DNA of 64,000 nucleotides from NCBI GenBank assembly GCA_025716855.1, contig JAIXMQ010000020.1, forward strand, positions 1-64,000, in the 5' to 3' direction. This DNA is from Pilaira anomala (lineage: Eukaryota; Mucoromycota; Mucoromycetes; Mucorales; Mucoraceae). The number at the start of each line of letters is the position of its first letter. The first letter of the stretch is position 1. Positions 10,958 through 21,088 of the stretch are shown piece after piece. The notes under the pieces are model-generated. The model saw only the letters and a list, made by a program, of their open reading frames with translations. It ran no database searches and was not told the DNA's origin. Position numbers and translations under genes: made by a program.

Positions 10958-11342
10958 TAATGTCACTTACGGGAATGAGGAAAGTCAAGGTCTTACCACT
11001 ACCAGTTTTGGCAGCACCTAAAACATCGCGCTTGGCTAAAGCAAGTGGAACACCTTTACGTTGAATTTCAGTCATTTGTTTGAAGTTACATTGAGAAAGT
11101 CCCTTTCGTGTTTTTTCTGAAAGGGGTAAATCAGTAAAGAATCGACTGCTGTTATAGTTTTCCTATTTATAGAAAGAAAAGAGACGGTCGATTAGATCAT
11201 TGTTTTTCAGCTTGTCCATGTCAATGCTTACAGGGTGGCTGGCTTTCTCTTCAAGTGTTTCTAAATCATCCTTATCTTGAGCTCTTTTAACTTCTCGAGG
11301 GTTCACCTTTTTAACGGTAGGTGCTGTATTTTGTTTAGCCAT
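8816..11342 (-). CDS. DBP4: ATP-dependent RNA helicase DBP4/HCA4 (DDX10)
   Basis: Nucleolar DEAD-box helicase of the small-subunit processome, required for early 18S rRNA processing and release of U14 snoRNA. Four exons (11342-11232, 11162-10971, 10896-9118, 9055-8816) give 773 residues, close to the yeast protein. Motifs in order: Q-motif region [10 protein letters not shown], Walker [54 protein letters not shown] and HRVGRTAR. The C-terminal third is charged and acidic, with long Glu/Asp and Lys runs and a coiled-coil-like region; the last exon is very acidic. Intron 1 begins GTAAGC after SHP, and the exon resumes with [13 protein letters not shown]. Assignment rests on the domain order plus the DBP4-type stretch [21 protein letters not shown] segment at about 490. 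Confidence 0.95.
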
Positions 11343-12249
11343 AGTGTTACTAATGTTTAAAAAAAAAGTTACAAGAAGAAACTTTTTTTTTCTTTTTTTT
11401 TTTTCAATAAAAAAAAAAAGACGGTCTCGGTTAAACCGTCACAATATGCGTTATGAAAAAAAAAAATAGACAACAGTAAAGAGCGTGTATCACAGACTGC
11501 TTTACTTGCATGAAAACGGTAGTTTTTACTTGGATATATAGTACCATAAACCGATAATTAACCTTTAATTATATCAAAAGACGACTGCAGAAGTGATACA
11601 AACGGAAAAAGTTCAAATGTCTCAAAATAAATACAACACAATATCATTAGCTCCCTTCTTTTAAGAAAAAATTAGGCCTAAAGCAAATTTTTATGAATAA
11701 AATTTTAATTTTTTCTATGGTGCTTTTACGTGCATGCAAAAAAGATAAAATAAAAAGAGATAGTGTATGTGATAAAACATAGTTTATTATTAACTATTAT
11801 TAATTCTTTTGCTTACTAGTATAGACTGATGACACTTGATACAAAAATTACTTGGCTTCATCCTGTGTTTGCTATTAAATTTTGCTTTATTAGATATTTA
11901 CTGTAGCTTTATTTTTCAGTTATACTACTATGAACATGAAATAAATATTGTTAAGGAAAAAAAAAAAGATGTTAGTAAAGACACCTAGTAAACAAGCCGA
12001 TAGTTTTGCTTATCCACTGCAAATCTAAAGAGGAATAACTTAAATAAAGAGGCCTTTATGATTTACTCTACACATTGCAAGTTTATTCCTTTTTACTATA
12101 TGTATTTAACTAAGTGATAAATTCACAAAGCAGTTGTTGATCTAGTAAAATACACTTTTTACAAACATTTTCTTTATTAAAGTGTTTCTAAGTCGAATCA
12201 ATACATATGTGGCACAACATACCCACAACAAAGTTTCAATGGATAACAA

Positions 12250-12294
<45 letters not shown>

Positions 12295-13164
12295 TACGAC
12301 CCTTTATTTTTAATCTGAGAAAAGTTGTGAGAAAATCGAGTGATATTACAAGTGAACAAATGAGAAGTAACATAATGAGTGTATACATGTCTTGATAAGA
12401 GATAGCCAATACAATTTATTTTAGAAGCAAACAAAAAAGGTTCAACAACAATCTAACTCACAGTTTGAGATGAGGTTGTAGATTTCCGTAAAGCAAATGT
12501 AAAATCCAGGTAAGTTAGCTGAAGCAAAATTTATTCTTAACTTACTTTCCATAAAAAAGGGTCGGCTTAAAGTAATTTGGAAACACACGTCCAAGTTTCT
12601 AGCCTCAAAAGCTTTCACAAGGGGCAGTATCAAGAACTTTCAGCGAATTATCTAACCTTCAAGCTACTTTCGTTTTTAGCCCTAAAACGTATTGGCAAAG
12701 ATCAGAATAATTTTTTTCTTTTTTTTTTTTAAAAAAAAAAAACCTGCAAATGTCAGATTTTACAAGCATGTTATCAGAAGAACGGTCAGTTAGATTTCTT
12801 AGCCTACAAGCTACAAGCATGTTTCAAGGGCGGTCGGTCAGATTCCTTAACCTAAAGGCTCCACAGTAAGCCAAGTCAATCATTTGTTTTTCCCACGAAT
12901 GACATAGAGATTTGAATATTATATACGCTAAAGGAGGTACAGGTGAAAAAAGTCGACAAAAAAAGTTGTAATACCTGGATGAGCGATTACCCGTAGAATT
13001 AGAAAGATAACGAGAGAGGGATTTGCTTGAAAAAACCAAAAGTGAAAGAAAAAATGTTAGAAACAAAGTTTAAAATGCAATGTTAGCATCAGCTTTTTTT
13101 AAAAACAAGAATTTAAGTACGTTTTTCAAAATAAAAAATGATAAAAAATGATACACAGAATTAA
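11343..13164. other. AT-rich intergenic region
   Basis: No gene is supported. It holds the presumed DBP4 promoter, a 40-nt poly-A run (12251-12290) and, near 12640-12835, three imperfect copies of a segment like GGTCAGTTAGATTTCTTAGCCTACAAGCT. Short open frames here lack codon bias or recognisable motifs. Confidence 0.55.
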
Positions 13165-14548
13165 AAAAGGGGATAGATACGCGCACCATATTTTCACTAC
13201 AGACACCCCTTTTGCGCGCATCATATTCAATAAACCTGAAAATAAAAACTTTTCTTACCTTTTATTTCTTAAAAATGAATAACACAACTGTAGAATTAAA
13301 CAAAGTAACCGCTGACAGTTATATCAATGGCAATGAAATTATTATAAATGAAGAAGTCAATACCACGACCCGTGAAAGTTTTGACTGGTCAAACTTGAGT
13401 TACGCAGAAAAGGAAGAGGACGTATCTGTTGACGCAACTGAAGACATTCCTAGCTACGCAGAGACAGCTGGAAATGATCAAACGAACCAAAAGGTCAAGG
13501 ACAATTTTTTGAAAGACTTTCCAATTGGCAAGGTATTTGTAGCCAAAGACTCTGCTCGTGCTGCTATCCAAAAATTAGGCTTAGAATGCAACGTTCCTTT
13601 TGAAACAGGAAAAAGTGATAGCCTTTATATCCGATTAATTTGTAAACCCTTTGGTAACTATTTATCTGAAAAAAAGAATGGAGGTAAGAAAGTAAATACG
13701 GTGTAGTTATGAGTTATTTTAACTTTTATGTATATAGCCGAAAGTAAGGATTCAGTCATCAGTAGACCCAGTCGCAACACTATGCGTATTGGTTGCGAAG
13801 CTTTTGTTTATGTTCGCTTCTCGTAACAAAAAGTCTTGATAAACATTGGGCTATCAAGAGCCATAGCCATTTAATTAGTCGTGATGTCCGCACATATGCA
13901 TCCAATCGAAAGTTAAATACACATGATCAAGAATATGCGATCCAGATATTGAGTGATGGAAGCTTTCTTGGTCAAGTGTAACAGGTAAGAAATTAATTAC
14001 ATACGTAAAAGCAATGGTAGTGGCAGTAAAAAAAAAGGGGAAGTATATTGGTTGCATATTGTTTGACACGCGGATTATTATAATCCCAAGATTTTAATAA
14101 AGTGAAATAAAATGTATTATTACTCTTCTCTTGTAATTTTGTGCGTTGTTCTTTGCTGTAAAGCCTGTATATTTTTTTCCGAGACATTTAAGCTTTATTG
14201 TTTAAGCAACAACGATGAAATAGTTTAAATCATTAGTTGATGGCTCAAAGAGGGATCGAAAATTTGATTGTAAATAGTTTAAAGAACATTCAACAATAGC
14301 TTTGTCGAAGCAACAGCGATGGAAGAATGTGGGATTTCATCAAAGATTTAGAATTGACAGGACATGGTGTCCGGTATCTAGCAGATGAAGACAATCTTAT
14401 CTGTTGTGTCTTCTTTGCTCACAAACATGGTTTAGACTTTTTCGAATAGACTTTTTATTTTCAGGTTCATTAAATATGTTGCGCAAAAAAGGGGCGTATG
14501 TAGTGAAAAAAATATGATGCGCAAATATGGTGCGCGTGTCTTTACCCT
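13165..14548. mobile_element. Mutator-like element (MULE) remnant with long terminal inverted repeats
   Basis: The left end (about 13165-13241) and the reverse complement of the right end (about 14465-14548) align over roughly 75 bp. Both begin with a GGG(G)ATA/TAAAGA-like edge followed by ACGCGCACCATATTT, share TTTCACTACA, a CCCCTTTTGCGC block, and end with AATAAACCTGA / AATGAACCTGA. The right copy has a small internal duplication (TGCGCATCATA). The interior encodes a FAR1-type DNA-binding region and the start of a MULE transposase domain (separate entry). Long TIRs plus FAR1/MULE coding are typical of Mutator elements. I could not find a clear 9-bp target duplication. Confidence 0.65.
13275..14449 (+). 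pseudogene. Broken MULE transposase with FAR1-like zinc-finger domain
   Basis: The reading frame starts at 13275 (MNNTTVELNKVTADS), with an acidic N-terminus and then the FAR1-type segment FPIGKVFVAKDSARAAIQKL with LECNVPF. A probable intron (about 13682-13739) leads into NTMRIGCEAFVYVRFS, the Cys part of the WRKY-GCM1-like finger. A stop follows, and the His pair (HWAIKSHSHLIS) continues in another frame (about 13826-13980), so at least one frameshift is present. Near 14330-14449 a further fragment reads WDFIKDLELTGHGVRYLADE and then VFFAHKHGLDFF, matching the segment that precedes the first catalytic Asp of MULE transposases. The catalytic DDE core itself is missing inside the TIRs. It is therefore non-autonomous or dead. 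Confidence 0.6.
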
Positions 14549-14584
14549 TTTTTTATGAAGACAAAAAAGAGAAGCTCAGAAGTA

Positions 14585-15168
14585 GAAGTGGAAAGGTTAC
14601 AGTACACAAAAAGCGTTTTTTAAAAGGTAAATAACTATAAGCAATTACACATTAGTAGACTTTTTATTAAAATAAATATTTTTTTAATACAGGTATCAAA
14701 ACTGTTCTAACTGATAGAGGGCAATGAATGGAAAGTAGATTGTAAAAATCCATTTCCTGGAATAGCTTCTATGTATTGTGCTAAACACTTTTTACTAAAA
14801 GGACCCGATTTCGCTGCACAAAAGATGGCTTTAGAGGAAACAGTTGTGGAAGGTGGTCACATATTTGAACTATATCCCAAATACCACTGTGAATGCAACT
14901 GGATTGAGATGTACTGGGGTGGTGCCAAGCGTGAAGCTCGTCTCCATTGTGATTATACCTTTAAATCACTTGAAGCTAAAATTCCTAGTTTTTTTTTTTG
15001 GATATGGCTGGTGATATTAGAAAAGTCATAAGATATGTTCAAGGATGTATGAATTATATTGATGCTTACAGTAGGTGCTCGGATGGACGTGAAGTTGTAT
15101 CAGATGTTTATAAATTTGTTACCAAAAGTTATCTTTATCATAGAAAGGTTACTTATGAAGATATATAG
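14585..15168 (+). pseudogene. Degenerate DDE-superfamily transposase C-terminal fragment
   Basis: Coding remnants in order: GKVTVHKKRFLK, a probable intron (about 14629-14692), GIKTVLTDRG, then (after a stop and frame change) WKVDCKNPFPGIASMYCAKH, PDFAAQKMALEETVVEGGH, and YPKYHCECNWIEMYWGGAKR. The last matches the family signature around the catalytic Glu (usually PKFHCELN-IE-YWG-KR). After a poly-T run the frame shifts again and continues DMAGDIRKVIRYVQGCMNYI to a TAG at 15168. The first two catalytic Asp residues are not in this fragment. It lies outside the MULE TIR pair, so it belongs to another element or to the other part of a composite. Confidence 0.6.
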
Positions 15169-16557
15169 AAAATAAACAGCCGGAAAAAAATAAGACAGAA
15201 TAAATATATTCCTTTCACTCTTTGTTATCAATTTTGGCTTTAGACCCCACATGTCTTTTGACATTTTTTTGATCTACACCATCACTTAAACATATAAAAA
15301 AAAAATCCACTGTCGGGATTCAAATTATCATGATTTTGAATAATATCATATTTTAAGTTTTGATTGCACGTTATGAAAAAATACTTATTATTTAAAATAA
15401 AATACAACTTATATGTATTACCTCAATAATTTGATAAAATAATTAGTAAAGTATATCATATATAATACTTCGTCAGATACGCTTTATACCAGAGAATTAC
15501 CAGAGCAGTGTACACGTTTGAGAAAAATAGATGTGATCCTGAAAGTAGTAATTGATCTTAAGGATGATAGCCTTGACACTTGGTGAAATCTGGTAAAGAA
15601 GAACCTTTATAAACATAAAAATAGTTTATTATTGTGAGTTCTCTCAAAAGATACAAATTAAATGTGCAATTACATACCTTTCTTAACTGTATATTTCTAT
15701 ATGTGTGTTTAGATATGCAAAATATAGCTTTCCTAGCAAAAACTGTAAATTGAGTTCCTTACAATAACCATTAATCTTTACATTAATTTAATTTAATTTG
15801 GTTTTAAAATCATTCGAAAGAGCAAAAAAAAATTCTACATGAGACATGATGTCTTTAGTTTTGGGATTTAACATGGTGCGCGAAAATATGTACATAGTAC
15901 CCTTTTCTTTTTAATTGGTAGTACACGACTTAAATTATTGCATAAACAAAAATAATGTTCTGGCCATTCGAGTCAATAGGTGAGAAAAAAAAAACTAAAA
16001 ATATGTTTTGGTCTGTCGTTATGACTTCACATTGAAGAAAAATTTTTTTTTTGTTTATATTGTTTCAACTAGATTGACTCCCTATTTTTGCATGAAAAAA
16101 AAATCATCGTGTAACAAAATCCTTTTTTTAAAAAAAAAAACAGTATGAAAAGCTTTACATGTTGATACAAAAATATATATTTTTTAAACATCTCAGGTAT
16201 TCGGATTGATTACAAAAAAAAAAAAAGAGAGAGAGATGAGCAAAAGTGCATTTTTTATCATGTTTGAAGAGAAAGGGAGAAAAAGCTGAGTTTGTTTACG
16301 AGAGGGTAATACAGGACTAAATAGTGCGGCATTTTTTTTTTTTTAATCTTAATAGGTATATTTTGTTAATACATAACATTTTCAGTTAAGTAATCATTGA
16401 AGGATACGATTATAAGTAAACTACATATTTTAAATTCTTGTTAATAAAAAAAAAGAATGATTGTATAAAAAAAGATCTGTTGTAAATATGATGGTCTTCA
16501 AGGATGTCAAATATAGGGATTTTTTTTTTTTTTTGTGTGTGTTTTTTTCTTCATGTG

Positions 16558-16589
<32 letters not shown>

Positions 16590-16660
16590 CATAAACACAA
16601 ATGATAGATTACATAAAAACTCTGTCAACTTCTTCTATCCATTGTTTTTTCTTTCTTTTC
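15169..16660. other. AT-rich intergenic region with one TIR-like motif
   Basis: No gene supported. A segment at about 15868-15906 contains TGGTGCGCGAAAATATG followed by a TACCCTTTT tail and resembles the right end of the MULE at 14529-14548; it may be the outer end of a second related element. Many A- and T-runs; nothing else stands out. Confidence 0.45.
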
Positions 16661-16664
16661 TTCT

Positions 16665-19600
16665 AAGACCATCTCTACTGGCAGAATCCTCTCTACTGGC
16701 ATAATCCTCTCTACTGGCATAATCCCTCTCTACTTTCAAGATCCTCTCTACCGGCATGACTTTCTCTACTTTCAAGATCCCCTCTACTGGCATAACCCTC
16801 TTTACTTCTATGGTCCACTCTACTTTCAAGACCCTCTCTGCTGGCATAACACCCTTTACTTCTATGGTCCACTCTACTTTCAAGGTCTTCTCTACTACTT
16901 TCAAGATCCTCTCTATTTAAGATCCCCTCTATCTTCGAGATCACGTCTACTTTCAAGATCCCCTCTACTTTCAAAATCCCCTCTGCTGGCATGACCCTCT
17001 TTACTCCCATGGTTCACTCTAATTTCAAGGTCTTCTCTACTTTCAAGATTCTCTCTACTTTCACGGTCCTCTCTACTTTCAAGATCCTCCCTACCTTCAT
17101 GATTCTCTTTACTTTCTAGATTCTCTCTACTACTTTCGAGATCCTCTCTGCTGGCATGGCCCTTTTTACTCCCATGTCCCACTCTACTTTCAAGATCCTC
17201 TCTACTGGCATAATCCTCTCTACTTTCAAGATCCTCTCCACTACTTTCAAGATCCCCTCTCTACTTTCAAGACCTTCTCTATTTTCAAGATCCCTTCTAC
17301 TTTCAATATCCTCTCTGCTGGCATGGTCCTCTCTACTTACATGATCCGCTCTACTTTCAAGACCCTTCTACTTTCAAGGTCAAGATCCTCTCTACTACTT
17401 TCAAGACACCTTCTACTTTTAAGATCCTCTCTGCTGGCATGACCCTCTTTACTTCTATGGTTCACTCTAATTTCAAGGCCTTCTCTACTCTCAAGATCTC
17501 CTCTACTTTCAGGTTCCCCTCTATTTTCAAGATCCCTTCTACTTTCAATATCCTCTCTGCTGGCATGGTCCTCTCTACTTTCAAGATCCGTTCTACTTTC
17601 AAGGTCCTCTCTACTACTACCAAGATCCTCGCTGCTTGCATGAACCTCTCTACTACTTCCATGAACCACTCTACTTTCAAAGTCGTTTCTACTTTCAGGA
17701 TATCCTCTAGTTTCAAAATCTTTTCTGCCGTTATAACTTCTCTACTTTCAAGATCCCCTATACTTTCAAGATTCCCTCTACTTTCAAGATCCTCTCTGCT
17801 GGTGTGATCCTCTCTACTTCCATAATTATCCACTCTATTTTTCAAGGTCTTTTCTACTTTCGGGATCCCCCCTACTTTCAAGATCCTTTCTACTGACGTG
17901 ATCCTCTCTACTTTCAAGATCCTCTCTACTTTCAAGATCTCCTCTACTTTCAAGGTCTTCTCTGCTGGTATGGTCCTCTCTACTTTCATGGTCTTCTCTG
18001 CTGGTATGGTCCTCTCTACTTTCAAGGTCCCCTCTATTTCAAAATTGCCTCTACATCAAGATTATCTGTACTTCATGATCCCCTCCACTTTCAATATCTT
18101 CCGTGCGGGCATGATCCTCTTTACTTTCAAGATCTTCCCTAATTTTTAATCCCCCTTTACTTCAAGATCCTCTCTGCTGGCATGACCCTCTTTACTTCCG
18201 TGGTCCACTCTAATTTCGAGGTCTTCTCTACTTTCAAGATCTTCTCCACTACTTCCAAGATCCTCTCTGCTTGCATGGTCCTCTCTACTACTTCCCTGTT
18301 CCACTCTACTTTCAGGATCTCCTCTACTTTCAAAGTCCCCTCTACTTTCAAGATCTCCTCTACTTTCAAGGTCTTCTCTGTTGGCATGGTCCACTCTGCT
18401 TTCAGGATCCCCTCTACTTGATAATTATCTCTACTTCAAGATTATCTGTACTTTTATGATCCTCTCCACTTTCAACGTCTTCTCTGCTGGCATGATCCTC
18501 TCTACTTTCATGATCCTCTCTACTTTCAAAATCCCCTCTACTTTCAAGATCCTCTCTACTTTCAAGACCCCCTCTACTTTCAAGATTCTCTCTGCTGGCA
18601 TGATCCTCTCTACTTTCAAGACCCTCCTACTTTCAAGATCCTCTCTACTTTCAAGACACCCTCTAGTTTCAAAATTACCTTTACTTTCAAGATTTTCTGT
18701 ACGTTCATAACCCTCTCTATTGTCAACATCTTCTCTACTGGCCCCTCTTTACTATCGAGATCCACTCTACTTTCATGATCCAGTTTACTTTCAAGATCCT
18801 CTCTACAACTTCCAAGATCCTCTCTGCTAGCATGACCCTCTCTACTAGTTCCATGAACCTCTCTGCCGGCATGATCCTCTTAACTTTCAAGATCTCCTCT
18901 ACTTTGAAGACCCTTTCTACTTTTAAAATACTCTCTACTTTCAAGATCCTTAATGCTGGTATGACCCTCTTTACTTCCATGTTCGACTCTACTTTCAAGG
19001 CCTTCTCCACTTTCAAGATCCTCTTTACTGGCGTGACCCTCTCTCTTCAAGATCCTCTCCACTTTCATGATCCTCTCCACTTTCAACATCTTCTCTGCTG
19101 GCATGATCCTCTCTACTTTCAAGATCCCCTCTCTACTTTCAAGACCTTCTCTACTTTCAAGATCCTCTCTACTTCCAAGATCCTCTCTGCTTTCATGTTC
19201 TACTCTACTTTCAAGGCCTTCTCCACTTTCAAGATCCTCTTTACTGGCGTGACCCTCTCTCTTCAAGATCCTCTCCACTTTCAAGATCCTCCCCACTTTC
19301 AACATCTTCTCTGCTGGCATGATCCTCTCTACTTTCAAGATCCTCTTTACTGGCGTGACCCTCTCTCTTCAAGATCCTCTCCACTTTCAAGATCCTCTCC
19401 ACTTTCAACATCTTCTCTGCTGGCATGATCCTCTCTACTTTCAAGATCCCCTCTCTACTTTCAAGACCTTCTCTACTTTCAAGATTCTCTTTACTGGCGT
19501 GACCCTCTCTCTTCAAGATCCTCTCCACTTTCAACATCTTCTCTGCTGGCATGATCCTCTCTACTTTCAAGATCCCCTATCTACTTTCAAGACCTTCTCT

Positions 19601-20008
19601 ACTTTTAAATTCACCTATACTTTCGGGATCCTTACTGCTGGCATGACCCTCTTTACTTCCATGTTCGACTCTACTTTCAAGGCCTTCTCTACTTTCAAGA
19701 TCCTCTTTACTGGCGTGACCCTCTCTCTTCAAGATCCTCTCCACTTTCAAGATCCTCTCCACTTTCAACATCTTCTCTGCTGGCATGATCCTCTCTACTT
19801 TCAAGACCTTCTCTACTTTCAAGACCTTCTCTACTTTCAAGACCTTCTCTACTTTCAAGACCTTCTCTACTTTCAAGACCTTCTCTACTTTCAAGACCTT
19901 CTCTACTTTTAAATTCACCTCTACTTTCAAGATCCTCTCTGCTTTCATGATCCTCTCCACTTTCAACATCTTCTCTGCCGGCATGATCCTCTCTACTTTC
20001 AAGGATAT
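16665..20008. repeat. Large degenerate minisatellite, 18-bp pyrimidine-rich unit
   Basis: About 3.3 kb of head-to-tail 18-bp units. The two main types on the plus strand are CTCTCTACTTTCAAGATC and CTCTCTGCTGGCATGATC, with variants carrying CCACTTT, ACTACTTCCAAG and others. At 19798-19907 six copies of TTCTCTACTTTCAAGACC are exact. A higher-order unit (GCGTGACCCTCTCTCTTCAA ... CAACATCTTCTCTGCTGG) recurs near 19035, 19240, 19355, 19500 and 19715. Because 18 is divisible by three and the unit lacks stops in most frames, five of six frames are open over long stretches (peptides such as DLESRE, ILKVER, LSTFKI, LYFQDP). No single frame crosses the array and no start or splice context supports a protein, so I call it non-coding. 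Confidence 0.85.
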
Positions 20009-21088
20009 CCTGAAACTTGCATTTTACTTTAGGGTTGAAATTCCCCATAGCTTGTGATGAGCTATGAAAATGGGAGCTCTTAGTTCTACCTTCACGTGGT
20101 GGCTCCTGTTACTCTTACTAAAGGAACTAATCGTATATCATAAGTATTAATTTAATAAAAAATAATAGATAAGCATTTAACTTTAAAGTAATAAATTATG
20201 TTAATAAAAAGTGTGTAAGGCCCTAATAATAACTGCGATTTTTTTTTGTCCTATAGTACATCCAAGAGCTTATTGTCATTAGAGCTCGTATTAGCCACTC
20301 ACTTGATTGTTGATATTGACTTTTTTTTTTCACTTCAAAAATAAAATATAATACTTATATGACAAGTGTAATCAGTATTATTCTTAATTACAAAGGAAGA
20401 TTGAATCTAATATTATAAATTGGAGAAAGTAAGTTCTGTTTAAAAGTTGAAAAGAGGCATTCTAGTTTCTTTGCTTCAAATTATAAGATCATATTAGAAC
20501 ATAGGAAAATTATATAAACCATATTAGTTTTACTGCTAAAACTGGATCGCTCAAACAAATTAAATAATAAAAGGATTCGTTCAAGACGGTATAGGTATAT
20601 ACAGTTTTATCACTCAGTTAAACCTTTTTTCACTAAAATTACTATTCTACTAATGATTTTATAAATGCTGCTGATTAATTTCTTTTTGACAATTTGTATT
20701 GTCTGCTAAAGTACAAAATACTTCAAAAAACTGTTTCGCAAAAGCAGAAAAAAAAAAAGGTCAAGTATTTATGTGTTTTAGGGATCACATGATGGGTTTA
20801 CAGCTTTTTATGATAAGTTTAAAACTATATTTCTCTTTCAAGAGCGTATATTCTGTATAAGGGCTCTAAATTTTTTTTCTACATTTCGAATAGTATAGTT
20901 CAAGATTGGCTTTTTATTTTCTGTTAAAAGCGCAAGTGTTTGAATAAAGAATCGAATGAAATGCTTCCGGCGAATGGACTTCAAAAATCTGCTCTGTACA
21001 CAAGTCACGTACAGTCTCGGAAGAGTCGCGTCTCGGAATAAAAATACGCGGTTTCCTTTTTTTTTGGCCATTTCTCTTTTAATAAATC
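20009..21088. other. Intergenic region upstream of RAD5
   Basis: AT-rich sequence containing the presumed RAD5 promoter. A 77-codon minus-strand frame (21071-20838, starting MAKKKGNRVFLFRDATLPRL) begins 17 nt from the RAD5 start codon, has no recognisable motif and is probably chance. Confidence 0.5.

Noticed and set aside
12442..13066. Two minus-strand frames of 60-80 codons
   Set aside because: No similarity recognised, and they lie across an imperfect direct repeat (GGTCAGTTAGATTTCTTAGC type) in otherwise non-coding DNA.
16665..20008. Regularly spaced repeats that might suggest a CRISPR array
   Set aside because: Units are contiguous 18-mers without unique spacers and the DNA is clearly eukaryotic.
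16635..20057. About twenty long frames on both strands (up to 217 codons) in the 16.6-20.0 kb region
   Set aside because: All are the stop-free frames of an 18-bp minisatellite. No single frame crosses the array and both strands are equally open, so protein coding is not supported.
20838..21071. 77-codon minus-strand frame starting 17 nt from the RAD5 start
   Set aside because: No motif, lies in the RAD5 promoter, and would need a bidirectional start within 20 bp.
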